Shown: positions 21,944 through 29,626 of the stretch, in pieces | Layout of the letters: each line of letters starts with the position of its first letter | Position numbering within the stretch: the first letter of the stretch is position 1 | From: a virus | IMG/VR virus record: IMGVR_UViG_3300031216_000031 | Span: 1 to 36,998 of that record | Length of the DNA stretch: 36,998 nucleotides | Reading direction: 5' to 3' (one strand) | The notes under the pieces: model-generated | Told to the model about the DNA's origin: nothing | Seen by the model: the letters and a program-made list of their open reading frames with translations, nothing else | Databases searched by the model: none | Made by a program: the position numbers and the translations under genes

Positions 21944-22245
21944 TACTTGTTACTATGCTCCGCTTGCATTTTTTTTAATAGTTGTTGTGCGTGGTCGTCT
22001 CCTACTTTCCTCTGCTCTGCTGTCATATCGAGTGCCTTAACTCTTGGTTTCATAGTAACCCCGTGCAGTTTCGCCTGTATAGCTATGTCTGCGTAAGCGT
22101 TATCATCTATAATTGGTAGTAGTGTTACTACCTGCTTTAGCGTATACCCTTTATAAAACTCATCGGGTGTGCTGCAGCCATATCTTGCGGCAAAAACATC
22201 ATAAATTCTAGCCCAACAGCTAGTAATATCCCCACCGCTTAGAGC
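21943..22245 (-). CDS. C-terminal extension of the tail assembly chaperone (-1 frame)
   Basis: This stretch has no gene start, but the -1 frame relative to the upstream gene is open from the slippery site to a TAA at 21943-21945. It adds 100 residues beginning ALSGGDITSCWARIYDVFAA and ending KKMQAEHSNK. With the upstream part it gives a 226-residue fusion (22622-22245, then 22245-21943). This is the standard G-GT layout of siphoviruses: a chaperone and its longer form just before the tape measure gene. Confidence 0.85.
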   Translation of the reverse strand, partial: ALSGGDITSCWARIYDVFAARYGCSTPDEFYKGYTLKQVVTLLPIIDDNAYADIAIQAKLHGVTMKPRVKALDMTAEQRKVGDDHAQQLLKKMQAEHSNK

Positions 22246-22622
22246 TTTTTTAACTCTACCTCCTCGTCAGTTACGTCTGTCTGGTCTGGTTGTGAACCTC
22301 TGATTGACCTATCTACTGCGGGTAGTAATACTTTTATTAAAGATACGTCATTTCTAAAAAGATCTATGACTCCTTCGTAATTTTCTATCTCACTTTTATC
22401 TACCAGGAGATAGTAAGCGACCTTAGCTATAGCGGCGACGTCTAAATTTCTCATAGAATCGCTAAGGTTATATAATCCGCTAGGCTGTTCATCACTAGAA
22501 AATTCAGTATCAGCCCAAACTTGCGCGGCTAAACTAAACTTTTTCATATGGTAGACATTGCCAGCTACCTCAAACTTTGAGGGGCTTGGATTTAAATCTT
22601 TAATACTAATTTTTTTGCTCAT
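22239..22622 (-). CDS. tail assembly chaperone, short form (G-like)
   Basis: A 127-residue protein of the type encoded between tail tube and tape measure genes: MSKKISIKDLNPSPSKFEVA, helical middle, and an acidic C-terminus (QPDQTDVTDEEVELKKL). It coats the tape measure during tail assembly. Near its stop lies the slippery sequence that yields the longer product. The ATG has a GGAAG site. Confidence 0.8.
   Translation of the reverse strand: MSKKISIKDLNPSPSKFEVAGNVYHMKKFSLAAQVWADTEFSSDEQPSGLYNLSDSMRNLDVAAIAKVAYYLLVDKSEIENYEGVIDLFRNDVSLIKVLLPAVDRSIRGSQPDQTDVTDEEVELKKL
22245..22251 (-). other. programmed -1 frameshift site A AAA AAG
   Basis: On the minus strand, zero-frame codons GAG TTA AAA AAG CTC TAA contain the canonical heptamer A AAA AAG. 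Slipping back one base moves ribosomes into the open -1 frame just before the stop codon. The same heptamer is used in E. coli dnaX. Confidence 0.9.
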
Positions 22623-22701
22623 AAGTGTGCTTCCTCTTAACTAGTTTACTTCTTAGATTTTGTTATTTAAACTATTATTATGTTAAACACTGGAGTACAA
22701 C

Positions 22702-22944
22702 GTGGCAAGACTTAAAAGAGAGAAAGTATATAGGCGAAAAGCTATAGGCGTTCGCATGACTGACGAGGACTACAATCTTATCAAGCTTGCCGCTAATATC
22801 TATGCAGACGGTAATGTTAGTGAGTATATGAGATATGCTGCTATTAACTTCGAGCCCGAGTATTGCGACCTGGAAGATCCTGAAATAGACGAGTTAATTA
22901 AGAGTGTGCAAAACAAACACCTGGGACGACCGCGTCGCGCTTAA
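22702..22944 (+). CDS. small RHH-like protein gene on the opposite strand of the tail module
   Basis: An 80-residue basic protein starting at GTG with a GGAG site eight bases upstream. AIGVRMTDEDYNLIKLAANI and MRYAAINF are the strand and helices expected of a ribbon-helix-helix or plasmid-mobilisation-like DNA-binding protein. It is read rightward within a leftward block, between the chaperone and tail tube genes, so it looks like an inserted moron with its own promoter (AT-rich, TATTAT at 22676-22681). The hairpin after it terminates leftward, not rightward. Confidence 0.7.
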   Translation: MARLKREKVYRRKAIGVRMTDEDYNLIKLAANIYADGNVSEYMRYAAINFEPEYCDLEDPEIDELIKSVQNKHLGRPRRA

Positions 22945-22972
22945 ATAAAAAGAGGACCCGTTAAGGTCCTCT
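22942..22972 (-). terminator. leftward terminator after the tail tube gene
   Basis: On the minus strand AGAGGACC, a six-base loop and GGTCCTCT (22951-22972) are followed by TTTTATTT. It follows the abundant tail tube gene and precedes the chaperone, so it would lower expression of chaperone and tape measure relative to the tube. Confidence 0.8.
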
Positions 22973-22998
22973 AGTTCACTTACAAATTTACTTATCAA

Positions 22999-23889
22999 CT
23001 AGCAGGCAGAGTCTAAACCCTTAATCTTTCTAGCTGTAATAATTCTGTTAAGACAGTTATCAAACAGTAGCTTACTAGTAAGCTCGAATGAACTGAATGT
23101 AGTTTCCTCTAAAGAAATTGGAACACCAGCACCAACAACTTTATGCATATTGATCTCAAGAATGTCACCAGAAGCTTGCTTAGCAGCTAATGCCATTTGA
23201 CCATGTTGCGTAAAGTTAGCACCACTCTTACCAATAACTATAGTAGAAATACCACCGTGCGCAGGTGCAACGCTAAATGTTGCAGTGTCACCAGTGGTCA
23301 TGTCAATAGTACCTGAACCACCTGTGAGTTCTATTCCTGTATTAGGGACAGACACAGCCGCGCCAGTTGAGATAGTCAAAGCCGATGCAGTGATCTCTAA
23401 GTCATCAGTCTTGTAAGAGATATCAGTTCCGTTAGAAAAATCAATATCCGTTAGGCAATAAACGTCTACAGTTGTAGCACTTACTGCTTTAACAACATAA
23501 AGACCTGTCTTTAACTCTGCTTCCTCGCCCGACTCAATGCCTACAGACGCTAAACCTACAGCATCGACTAGTGTACCTTTACCAGCTACAAGAGCTGTAA
23601 TAGTACCAGTAGCACTGGCTGCAGTAGTAGTCACTTCTGCCGCTAGAAACAACTCGAAAAGAAAATCTGGTAAACTTTTTACAGTCGCCACATACTCACT
23701 AGAAATTGTTTTAGCTTCACTTGCCCATGCGTACTTATTTGAACCACCAAATAGGTCTTCAAATTCTGCGGATAAACTGATCGTACCACCAGCTAGAATC
23801 TTAAAAATACCGTATGGTAGTTTATCAGACCTGCGGTATGGTACAGATGAGTGAATCCCGTATGAAAGAAAATCATTACTTAAACCCAT
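22999..23889 (-). CDS. major tail (tube) protein
   Basis: A 296-residue beta-rich protein at the place of the tail tube subunit, after the tail terminator-like gene and before the chaperone. Sequence features: MGLSNDFLSYGIHSSVPYRR at the start and long Ser/Thr/Gly/Ala/Val stretches; an Ig-like or repeat insert is possible in the middle (residues about 90-210). A GGAG site precedes the ATG and a strong terminator follows the gene, as expected for a high-output structural gene. Confidence 0.75.
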   Translation of the reverse strand: MGLSNDFLSYGIHSSVPYRRSDKLPYGIFKILAGGTISLSAEFEDLFGGSNKYAWASEAKTISSEYVATVKSLPDFLFELFLAAEVTTTAASATGTITALVAGKGTLVDAVGLASVGIESGEEAELKTGLYVVKAVSATTVDVYCLTDIDFSNGTDISYKTDDLEITASALTISTGAAVSVPNTGIELTGGSGTIDMTTGDTATFSVAPAHGGISTIVIGKSGANFTQHGQMALAAKQASGDILEINMHKVVGAGVPISLEETTFSSFELTSKLLFDNCLNRIITARKIKGLDSAC

Positions 23890-23900
23890 ATTATACTCCG

Positions 23901-24095
23901 TTAAATTACTTTTTCTGTTTTAAGAGCTACGAGTAGATGCTTGGGTATGTCCTTTAACTCATCACCTTTTTTAATCTCGATACGTACATCATTTTGATGT
24001 AGGGACCAATCTTTTTTAGCGATAACTTTTCCGGCTTCTACCTTTACAGCTTCCTTTGGCTCTTGTTTAGTTTCTTTGTCTTTTTTACTCGTCAT
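23901..24095 (-). CDS. hypothetical protein, 64 aa
   Basis: Begins at ATG 24093-24095 with an AGAGG site upstream; a longer frame opens six codons earlier at GTG but lacks a binding site. A Lys/Glu-rich flexible start (MTSKKDKETKQEPKEAVKVE) is followed by a short strand-type domain. It lies between the tail terminator-like and tail tube genes and may be a minor tail or connector protein; unknown. Confidence 0.6.
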   Translation of the reverse strand: MTSKKDKETKQEPKEAVKVEAGKVIAKKDWSLHQNDVRIEIKKGDELKDIPKHLLVALKTEKVI

Positions 24096-24124
24096 TTTTA
24101 CCTCTTGTCGCACATTAATTACTA

Positions 24125-24601
24125 TTAAATGGCTGCCTCAATAGTTATGCCTGCGCTTCTTAAAGTTTTACCCGCAAAGCTTAGGCTCGTCGGGTTTAGG
24201 CTGCTGACTTTGAACTTTGTACCAGAGCGGATGGTCCCGCCCTTTTTTTGTATTACTTGCTCAAGTGCGCGGCTATATCTCAATAACCTTATAAATACAT
24301 TCTCTGACATAGGTCCCGCATCGTCAACGAGTACAACCTCAAAGAATACTTCTACTTTTTTTAAACTAGCTACTTGTGTAGTGTCAATTATCTGCGGGTT
24401 GTCGTACATGCCCCACATAATAAACTGCTTGTAACTAAATACCTCGTTAGTCAGGTTTTGAAAGTAGTACATACTGTCAGTAAACTGAGCTAGATCGAAG
24501 TCTGCTTTTTCTGTATTGATACAAACTATCTCGGCGTTAAGATTGTCTTTAACGACCGCGGCTGTTTTATTTAATAATGTCTCTACATCAAATTTTGCCA
24601 T
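24125..24601 (-). CDS. tail terminator-like protein, 158 aa
   Basis: Placed after the gpG-like protein and before the tail tube gene, where the tail terminator is usually encoded, and about the right size. It starts with a helix (MAKFDVETLLNKTAAVVKDN) and then has a beta-rich core, also fitting. Assigned from order and pattern, no signature motif. Confidence 0.5.
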   Translation of the reverse strand: MAKFDVETLLNKTAAVVKDNLNAEIVCINTEKADFDLAQFTDSMYYFQNLTNEVFSYKQFIMWGMYDNPQIIDTTQVASLKKVEVFFEVVLVDDAGPMSENVFIRLLRYSRALEQVIQKKGGTIRSGTKFKVSSLNPTSLSFAGKTLRSAGITIEAAI

Positions 24602-24604
24602 ATA

Positions 24605-25120
24605 CTAAAACCCCTGTAAGTCTATATTATCTAGTATATACTGATTGATTATGTTAAGCCAAGCCTCTCGCCTACCTGACCTAGATGCGCCCTTTGACTG
24701 TTCAAAAGGACCCCCGTCGATAAATACTGCCTTACGTAGTGGTATCTTTGACCTCGGCTCGTCAGACTGATGGTATTTTAGATAAGGTACGTCTGAGCCT
24801 AACTCTAATCCAGTTTTACTGATGTTTCTAACTGTCTCAGGGTCCGACGCATTTACCAGGGACGACGCGAGCCTACCTGTACGAAATAATAGCGGATATG
24901 CAAACCCAACCTCTCTTATCTTTTGAGCCTTAGACTCAGCTGACTTGAAGTCGGGATATAGTCCAGCGGACTTTAATTTAAATATTTTCTTATTGCCCTG
25001 GTAAAACTCTCTCGCGATATCGCCGAACGGTATTCTAAAATCGTTGGTAGCTTTCGCAAGCCTGTTAATCGCTGCCTGGAAGTCGTCGTCATTACTTAGA
25101 ATATAGCTAGTAGTTACCAA
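24605..25120 (-). CDS. tail completion / virion morphogenesis protein (Mu gpG-like)
   Basis: 171 residues with the pattern of the phage virion morphogenesis family (Mu gpG, P2 gpS): YPLLFRTGRLASSLVNA, then GSDVPYLKYHQ and IPLRKAVF. These proteins complete the tail or head-tail joint. It overlaps the gp36-like gene by seven bases. Confidence 0.7.
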   Translation of the reverse strand: MVTTSYILSNDDDFQAAINRLAKATNDFRIPFGDIAREFYQGNKKIFKLKSAGLYPDFKSAESKAQKIREVGFAYPLLFRTGRLASSLVNASDPETVRNISKTGLELGSDVPYLKYHQSDEPRSKIPLRKAVFIDGGPFEQSKGASRSGRREAWLNIINQYILDNIDLQGF

Positions 25121-25605
25121 TTATCTTGCCCGCGTTTAAATGTAGGTGTCCCTGTAGTTCCGGCAACCCTATTAGCTGTAGCAGGCGCGTAAGTCAGCAT
25201 AACAGTATCAGGTAGGGGCGTGGAAGGTCGCGTCTTGCACTTGCCGCACTCATCTATAGGGCATATTTGATCGAGCATTTTATCAGCTTTCTTTGACCAG
25301 TTACTAGTAACCATTTGAACAGTGTTCTCGGTGTTGCTAGTGGTAAGCTCCATAATATCCTTTATTATCTGAGCCACCTTAAACTTTGCTATCATCCCTA
25401 TAATTTTAACTGACTCTGTGCCTACAGTAGCCATATCATAGCAAGTAGAGAGTCTAGATTTTATTAATGTTTCAACCTCGTCAATGAAAGCTGTAACTTC
25501 CTCGGTCGTTATAACTGTGTTGGTAGCTTCTGTGCCTGTATCGTCCTCAATTTTGATTGATCTGAATAAGCTTTTAACTTTGGCTACGTCTGTATAAATG
25601 CCCAT
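25114..25605 (-). CDS. head-tail connector (Mu gp36-like)
   Basis: 163 residues. N-terminal part is like DUF1320/gp36 proteins: YTDVAKVKSLFRS, then helices with TAFIDEVETLIKSRLS. The C-terminal part has a CPIDECGKCKTRP cysteine group that may bind metal, and ends in a flexible tail. It would adapt the portal to the tail. Assigned by order and N-terminal pattern. Confidence 0.6.
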   Translation of the reverse strand: MGIYTDVAKVKSLFRSIKIEDDTGTEATNTVITTEEVTAFIDEVETLIKSRLSTCYDMATVGTESVKIIGMIAKFKVAQIIKDIMELTTSNTENTVQMVTSNWSKKADKMLDQICPIDECGKCKTRPSTPLPDTVMLTYAPATANRVAGTTGTPTFKRGQDNW

Positions 25606-25606
25606 A

Positions 25607-25900
25607 TTATTTACCCTCTTTTAATCTATCTATGTATGCTTCAAGAGCGTCTAGACGTTTCTTAACAATCTCTAATTCTAGATCTGTTCTTTGCTCTGCA
25701 AGAGCAAGCTTGTTAACAATCTTATCTACTTTTTCAACTAATGTATTAACTTTATCCAGCATGGGCTCTATATGCGCGACACTGTCCATTTTTACCATAA
25801 CACCTTTGACGTAGTTCAAGAACACCAAACCCATTAAACCGCAAACTGCTACAAGGGCTATTATTCCTATTCCTATAATACTATCAACCATTTCAACCAT
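25607..25900 (-). CDS. membrane-anchored coiled-coil protein, 97 aa
   Basis: One N-terminal membrane helix (about residues 8-30, IIGIGIIALVAVCGLMGLVF) and a long coiled coil (residues about 45-93) with regular Leu/Val/Ile heptads. Odd for a gene between capsid and connector genes. Similar small membrane-coiled-coil proteins act as lysis accessories or as inner-membrane spanins; another option is a virion fibre stalk. Function unknown. Confidence 0.65.
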   Translation of the reverse strand: MVEMVDSIIGIGIIALVAVCGLMGLVFLNYVKGVMVKMDSVAHIEPMLDKVNTLVEKVDKIVNKLALAEQRTDLELEIVKKRLDALEAYIDRLKEGK

Positions 25901-25923
25901 TGTTAAATCCTTTTATTATACCG

Positions 25924-26193
25924 TTATAAAACACTTGTTATTATCCCATTCACTACTGTTACTGTATCTCCGTCACCATTTACAAAAGTTCCACTAAATC
26001 CAGTCTGTTCCGCAGTTTCAAGAGTTGGAACTAAAACATTTTCAGTTCCATTAAAGATAAATAACTCTTCAGTGTCAGTACAATAATGAAACTCGCCGAG
26101 ACTAGCCAAAGCTTTTGTAGCAGTTGCATTTATAGCAGCCTTTAATCCAGATTTTATTTTTATTATTACGCTATTATTATTTAGTTTTTTCAT
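25924..26193 (-). CDS. fibre-associated small protein, 89 aa
   Basis: Contains LGEFHYCTDTEELFIFNG, a pattern common in phage fibre or structural proteins (a short beta-hairpin with EL(F/Y)I-NG). The C-terminal part, FSGTFVNGDGDTVTVVNG, is beta-type. It follows the beta-helix gene with a four-base overlap and is probably part of the same fibre. Confidence 0.55.
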   Translation of the reverse strand: MKKLNNNSVIIKIKSGLKAAINATATKALASLGEFHYCTDTEELFIFNGTENVLVPTLETAEQTGFSGTFVNGDGDTVTVVNGIITSVL

Positions 26194-27062
26194 AATACAC
26201 CTGTGCCTATGCAGGGAGAAGTAGGTCGTAATCTAAAATCATTATTTACAGAATCTACAAGCAAGGGATCATCTGTTATAACTCCGGTCTCTCCACCAGT
26301 ATAGTTTGCATTATGTAAGCAACTGTAAGTAGTGTTTACTGTCCCATTTCCATTTCTTATTTCTGCAAACTTGGAAATAGTCCCTCCATCCACAAGCACT
26401 ATAGTATTTGATACTGTCGCCGACCTATTTGAGCCGCCATCTCCCATGTGAATTACTGCCACAGGCATAAAATTTTCTGCTGGAATATTGTTTGCATTAA
26501 AATAAATCGTACAGTTTACCAACTCAAAATCATAACCACCGCTTGTAGAAGAAAAAACACCGCCATTATTAGTGTCTGAACTGCCAGACCAGCAATCAAT
26601 AAATATACAAGATTGATACCTTGTGCTGCCTGCGTGAAAAGACCCACCTCTGCCTCTCGGTCCATCCTTACCGGTGATTCTTTGAAATATACAATTCTTA
26701 ATATATTCCCCATCAAAATTTAAAAAGACACCTCTCGAGTTACCGTCAATAACTTGCATATTTTGAAACTTGATACCTTCAATCTTAGCTTCAGAAGTTC
26801 CGCTTATATTTTGAGTATCTAAACTTGCAAAGTCTAGTATAGCTGAATTAGGCTCAAGGCTTTCTGATCTTATATGTCTATTATTTAAAGAGAAATTACT
26901 CGCACCTACAGTCTGAGTATAAGTACCGTCTTTTACAATAATTGTATCACTTGTACCAGACCTACTGTTGCTAGCAGCATAAAAAAGATTAAACCAAGGG
27001 CTGCTTTCGCTGCCGTCACCCGTTGAGTCACTCCCATTCGCTGCTATGTAAAAAGTTGCCAT
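26190..27062 (-). CDS. right-handed parallel beta-helix protein, 290 aa
   Basis: The start YIAANGSDSTGDGSESSPWF is the typical opening of DUF1565/pectate-lyase-like beta-helix proteins. Repeated short beta turns follow (IEGIKFQNM, IKNCIFQRI, YQSCIFIDC, FELVNCTIY, VSNTIVLVDGG), the stacked coils of the helix. Such proteins bind or cleave surface polysaccharides. It lies between the capsid and connector genes, so a head fibre or capsid-bound spike is more likely than a tail spike. No catalytic residues could be assigned. Confidence 0.75.
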   Translation of the reverse strand: MATFYIAANGSDSTGDGSESSPWFNLFYAASNSRSGTSDTIIVKDGTYTQTVGASNFSLNNRHIRSESLEPNSAILDFASLDTQNISGTSEAKIEGIKFQNMQVIDGNSRGVFLNFDGEYIKNCIFQRITGKDGPRGRGGSFHAGSTRYQSCIFIDCWSGSSDTNNGGVFSSTSGGYDFELVNCTIYFNANNIPAENFMPVAVIHMGDGGSNRSATVSNTIVLVDGGTISKFAEIRNGNGTVNTTYSCLHNANYTGGETGVITDDPLLVDSVNNDFRLRPTSPCIGTGVL

Positions 27063-27667
27063 TAAAATGTCCCCCCGTCTATCGTTAGCGGTGCAGAATA
27101 AGCACCCATATCTATTTTCATGTTTTGTATAGTTGCAACCCTGTTTGAATCTTTAGAGTCGCTATTTCCAGTTATCAGACTTAGTACCCACGGCGCAAAA
27201 TCTGTAAACTCAATATCTACAATCGCCTCGTTTTTATCTGTTTGAATATTCACACCAGTTAATATAGTCTGCCAGTTTTCTTGCAAATAAATTTGAAATA
27301 AATCACGCTGCAAGCTATTCGCAAAGACTGTTCTTATTGCGCCTTTTTTTGCTTCTGAATTTGAGCCGAGACTACAGTTAGAAATTATCTTGCTCGATAC
27401 ATAATCTTTTCCATATCCTGATAAACTGCTGCCTTGAATTGCGCCCATATCGATTGCGCCGATTCTTTCGCTTGATATTGCATCCGACTCTTTCCATTTT
27501 GAATCTTCGTATAAATAATATTTTTCAGTGTCAGTCGAAAAAGCCAGCTGACCCTCTTCTGGTGTTGAATTAAATATATTTATTATTGTGTCTACTAATA
27601 GTGATGAGCCTCCACTAGGACTTACTAAATCTAATTTGCCTGTAAGTGGATTAAACTTGAATCCCAT
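27062..27667 (-). CDS. head fibre / fibre attachment protein, 201 aa
   Basis: MGFKFNPLTGKLDLVS is a common opening of phage fibre and structural proteins; EEGQLAFSTDTEKYYLYEDS resembles the hairpin in the 89-aa protein at 25924-26193. The middle is possibly a receptor or adaptor domain. One-base overlap with the neighbours on each side. Probably the adaptor that joins the beta-helix protein to the particle. Confidence 0.6.
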   Translation of the reverse strand: MGFKFNPLTGKLDLVSPSGGSSLLVDTIINIFNSTPEEGQLAFSTDTEKYYLYEDSKWKESDAISSERIGAIDMGAIQGSSLSGYGKDYVSSKIISNCSLGSNSEAKKGAIRTVFANSLQRDLFQIYLQENWQTILTGVNIQTDKNEAIVDIEFTDFAPWVLSLITGNSDSKDSNRVATIQNMKIDMGAYSAPLTIDGGTF

Positions 27668-27900
27668 TACATAACCTCAACGGTTGTGAGTATTTCTTTC
27701 GCGGCTGTCGAGTAGGTAACCCTTAGAGCTACGACCGCGACTGAATTTAAAACATATGAGTAGACCTCAGTCGTAGTTGTCGGGTACGTAACATTCAACG
27801 TGTCGTAATCCCTGCCGATAACTAGATCTCCAGTTAGTACATTTAAATACTGTTTTTCACCAACACTTTTCCAAGCCTTGGGATCGTCAGCTATGCTCAT
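27667..27900 (-). CDS. hypothetical structural protein, 77 aa
   Basis: Not recognised. A beta-rich protein with MSIADDPKAWKSVGEKQYLN and many Thr, Val and Tyr residues. Overlaps its neighbours by 1-4 bases, so it belongs with the fibre cassette between capsid and connector. Confidence 0.65.
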   Translation of the reverse strand: MSIADDPKAWKSVGEKQYLNVLTGDLVIGRDYDTLNVTYPTTTTEVYSYVLNSVAVVALRVTYSTAAKEILTTVEVM

Positions 27901-28208
27901 TCCTGGGCATCCTCAATCCTACTAATTAACTCGGTTTTATTATCTCTCGTATTATATTTTATACCCAGCTTACCGCAAAGGTTTTTTAGTTCTTCATTAG
28001 TCCTATCTTTGAGTTCAATCAGTGCTTCTACAGTCTCTACATTTTCGCAGGGTACTGCAATTATCCAGTGCTTAGGTCCTGTAGTCTCTAGTAGAGCTAT
28101 TTCTTCTTCGTTTAAATCAACTACCTGGTCCAGCGGCGTAACCACATGCCTTTGGAAGTTCATGGCGTTGCTTGGGTGTCTATTTTTTAATTTGATTATG
28201 TATTCCAT
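27897..28208 (-). CDS. hypothetical protein with a HeH/SAP-like C-terminus, 103 aa
   Basis: The C-terminal part, TNEELKNLCGKLGIKYNTRD followed by KTELISRIEDAQE, has the two-helix pattern of HeH/LEM or Rho-N-like modules that bind nucleic acid. Similar proteins often follow phage capsid genes and may help connector assembly. The gene lies right after the terminator of the capsid gene, with an AAGGAGACACA site. Confidence 0.6.
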   Translation of the reverse strand: MEYIIKLKNRHPSNAMNFQRHVVTPLDQVVDLNEEEIALLETTGPKHWIIAVPCENVETVEALIELKDRTNEELKNLCGKLGIKYNTRDNKTELISRIEDAQE

Positions 28209-28221
28209 TGTGTCTCCTTAG

Positions 28222-28244
28222 AAAAAAGGGGACCGTAGTCCCCC
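28222..28244 (-). terminator. leftward terminator after the capsid gene
   Basis: On the minus strand GGGGAC-TACG-GTCCCC (28228-28243) is followed by TTTTTT. The UACG loop closed by C-G is an UNCG-type tetraloop, which makes very stable hairpins. It would separate capsid mRNA from downstream genes. Confidence 0.85.
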
Positions 28245-28272
28245 TCTCATTTAAAAACTTAATTAGTTAAAA

Positions 28273-29187
28273 CTAAGCGTAAACAACTTTAACTGCTTTT
28301 TGCCATAGTCCGTAACCCATACCTATACGAGTATCAATTCCATACTTGTATGTCTTGTGCATAAATCCATGTTCACTACCCGCCTCAAGTGCGTTAAACA
28401 CTGGAGCTTGTCTGTTTTGCTTGATAAATGGCTTAACATTACCGCTTGTCTCTACGATGTAGAATTCAGCACCTGCCAAACGAGCACTAGTCATGTAAGT
28501 CGCCTTACCTTTTAGTGTGTTTGTCGAGTTGTTAATTAAGTCAGCTCCGAAAACAATATCAAGAACATTCTCAAGGTCTGGGCTAGCTACAATATGTAGT
28601 TTAACTTCACCTTCGTTAAATGGTTGACCTTGATCATCAACTAGCTTTTTCATCTTCGCTCTAGCAGCACTAAAGTCTACAGAAAGCTCTGCTGCTGTAG
28701 GTAGTGTACCTGCCTTAGTACCTGTATGTAGGTTAGACTGTGACGCACTATCCGCTGTGTACTTGTGGTCAGTTGCAAAAAATGCAGACCCATCATAACA
28801 AAGCTCAGTCTCACCAGCTACTAGTAGCTCAAAGAATAGTTTTCTAGGGTGAATACGTGCCTTGATTGCAAGGTCCGCGATTCTAACTTTGATAGCTCCT
28901 AATTGATCATCTTCGATATCGTCTCTGTCTACTTGAAGCGTTGCCTCATACGACTTGTTTACGATTTCGTAGTTGTAGTCAACCAAGCCATTAAGCTTTC
29001 TTGAATCTTTCCACTCAGATAAATTAGGTACTTGACCTAACCAACCATACTTTTCTTTGTTTGACGTAGAATTAGTCTCCATAATCATTGACATAACGTC
29101 AGCTGGATTCTCTCCATTGTCGTACGACTTCATAAAGTCGGCGCGTAGTGCTTTTTCCAAAACAATACTATTTTTAATTTGTCCCAT
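28273..29187 (-). CDS. major capsid protein, Mu gpT-like
   Basis: 304 residues, matching the Mu gpT (Mu-like major head subunit) pattern: LEKALRADFMKSYDN at the start, NLSEWKDSRKLNGLVDYNYE, DRDDIEDDQLGAI, and a C-terminal HGFMHKTYKYGIDTRIGMGY stretch. It builds the icosahedral shell. Strong expression signals: an AGGAG site before the ATG and a tight terminator after. Confidence 0.88.
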   Translation of the reverse strand: MGQIKNSIVLEKALRADFMKSYDNGENPADVMSMIMETNSTSNKEKYGWLGQVPNLSEWKDSRKLNGLVDYNYEIVNKSYEATLQVDRDDIEDDQLGAIKVRIADLAIKARIHPRKLFFELLVAGETELCYDGSAFFATDHKYTADSASQSNLHTGTKAGTLPTAAELSVDFSAARAKMKKLVDDQGQPFNEGEVKLHIVASPDLENVLDIVFGADLINNSTNTLKGKATYMTSARLAGAEFYIVETSGNVKPFIKQNRQAPVFNALEAGSEHGFMHKTYKYGIDTRIGMGYGLWQKAVKVVYA

Positions 29188-29210
29188 TACTAATTACTCC
29201 TAAATTCTAA

Positions 29211-29612
29211 TTACTTGTTAATTTCTACGTAAACAACCGCAGCACTGATGAACTTGACAATCTTACCTACGGCGACTTCGTTAGTCCCTTGAGTTTTTGA
29301 GATTGTTTGATCGTCAGAAGCATATACAGATTGACCTACGTCAGTCTGAGCAAAACCAGCACCTGATAACTTGAAAACTCCATGTCTAAGGATTTTGATC
29401 TCTAGATCACCTGCAGAACCTGCAGAATTATCAACTTGCTCGTATGCAACGCCAGCGAATACTGCGCCAGCTTCAGCTACAGACTTAGCGATAAAACCAG
29501 CCGCGTTGATATTACACAATGCACCTTTAAAAATTTTCTCGCCTGCCATAGCCATAGACATAAGTCTTGGGTGTTGCTCTTCTACTTCTTTATTTGCTGT
29601 TAAATTAGCCAT
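29211..29612 (-). CDS. capsid decoration-like protein (DUF2190 type), 133 aa
   Basis: 133 residues with Ala/Gly/Val-rich beta pattern (GEKIFKGALCNINAAGFIAK, VFAGVAYEQVDN). Small proteins of this type between protease/scaffold and capsid genes are usually capsid cement proteins. An AGAGGT site precedes the ATG. Confidence 0.7.
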   Translation of the reverse strand: MANLTANKEVEEQHPRLMSMAMAGEKIFKGALCNINAAGFIAKSVAEAGAVFAGVAYEQVDNSAGSAGDLEIKILRHGVFKLSGAGFAQTDVGQSVYASDDQTISKTQGTNEVAVGKIVKFISAAVVYVEINK

Positions 29613-29626
29613 AATTTTCTACCTCT

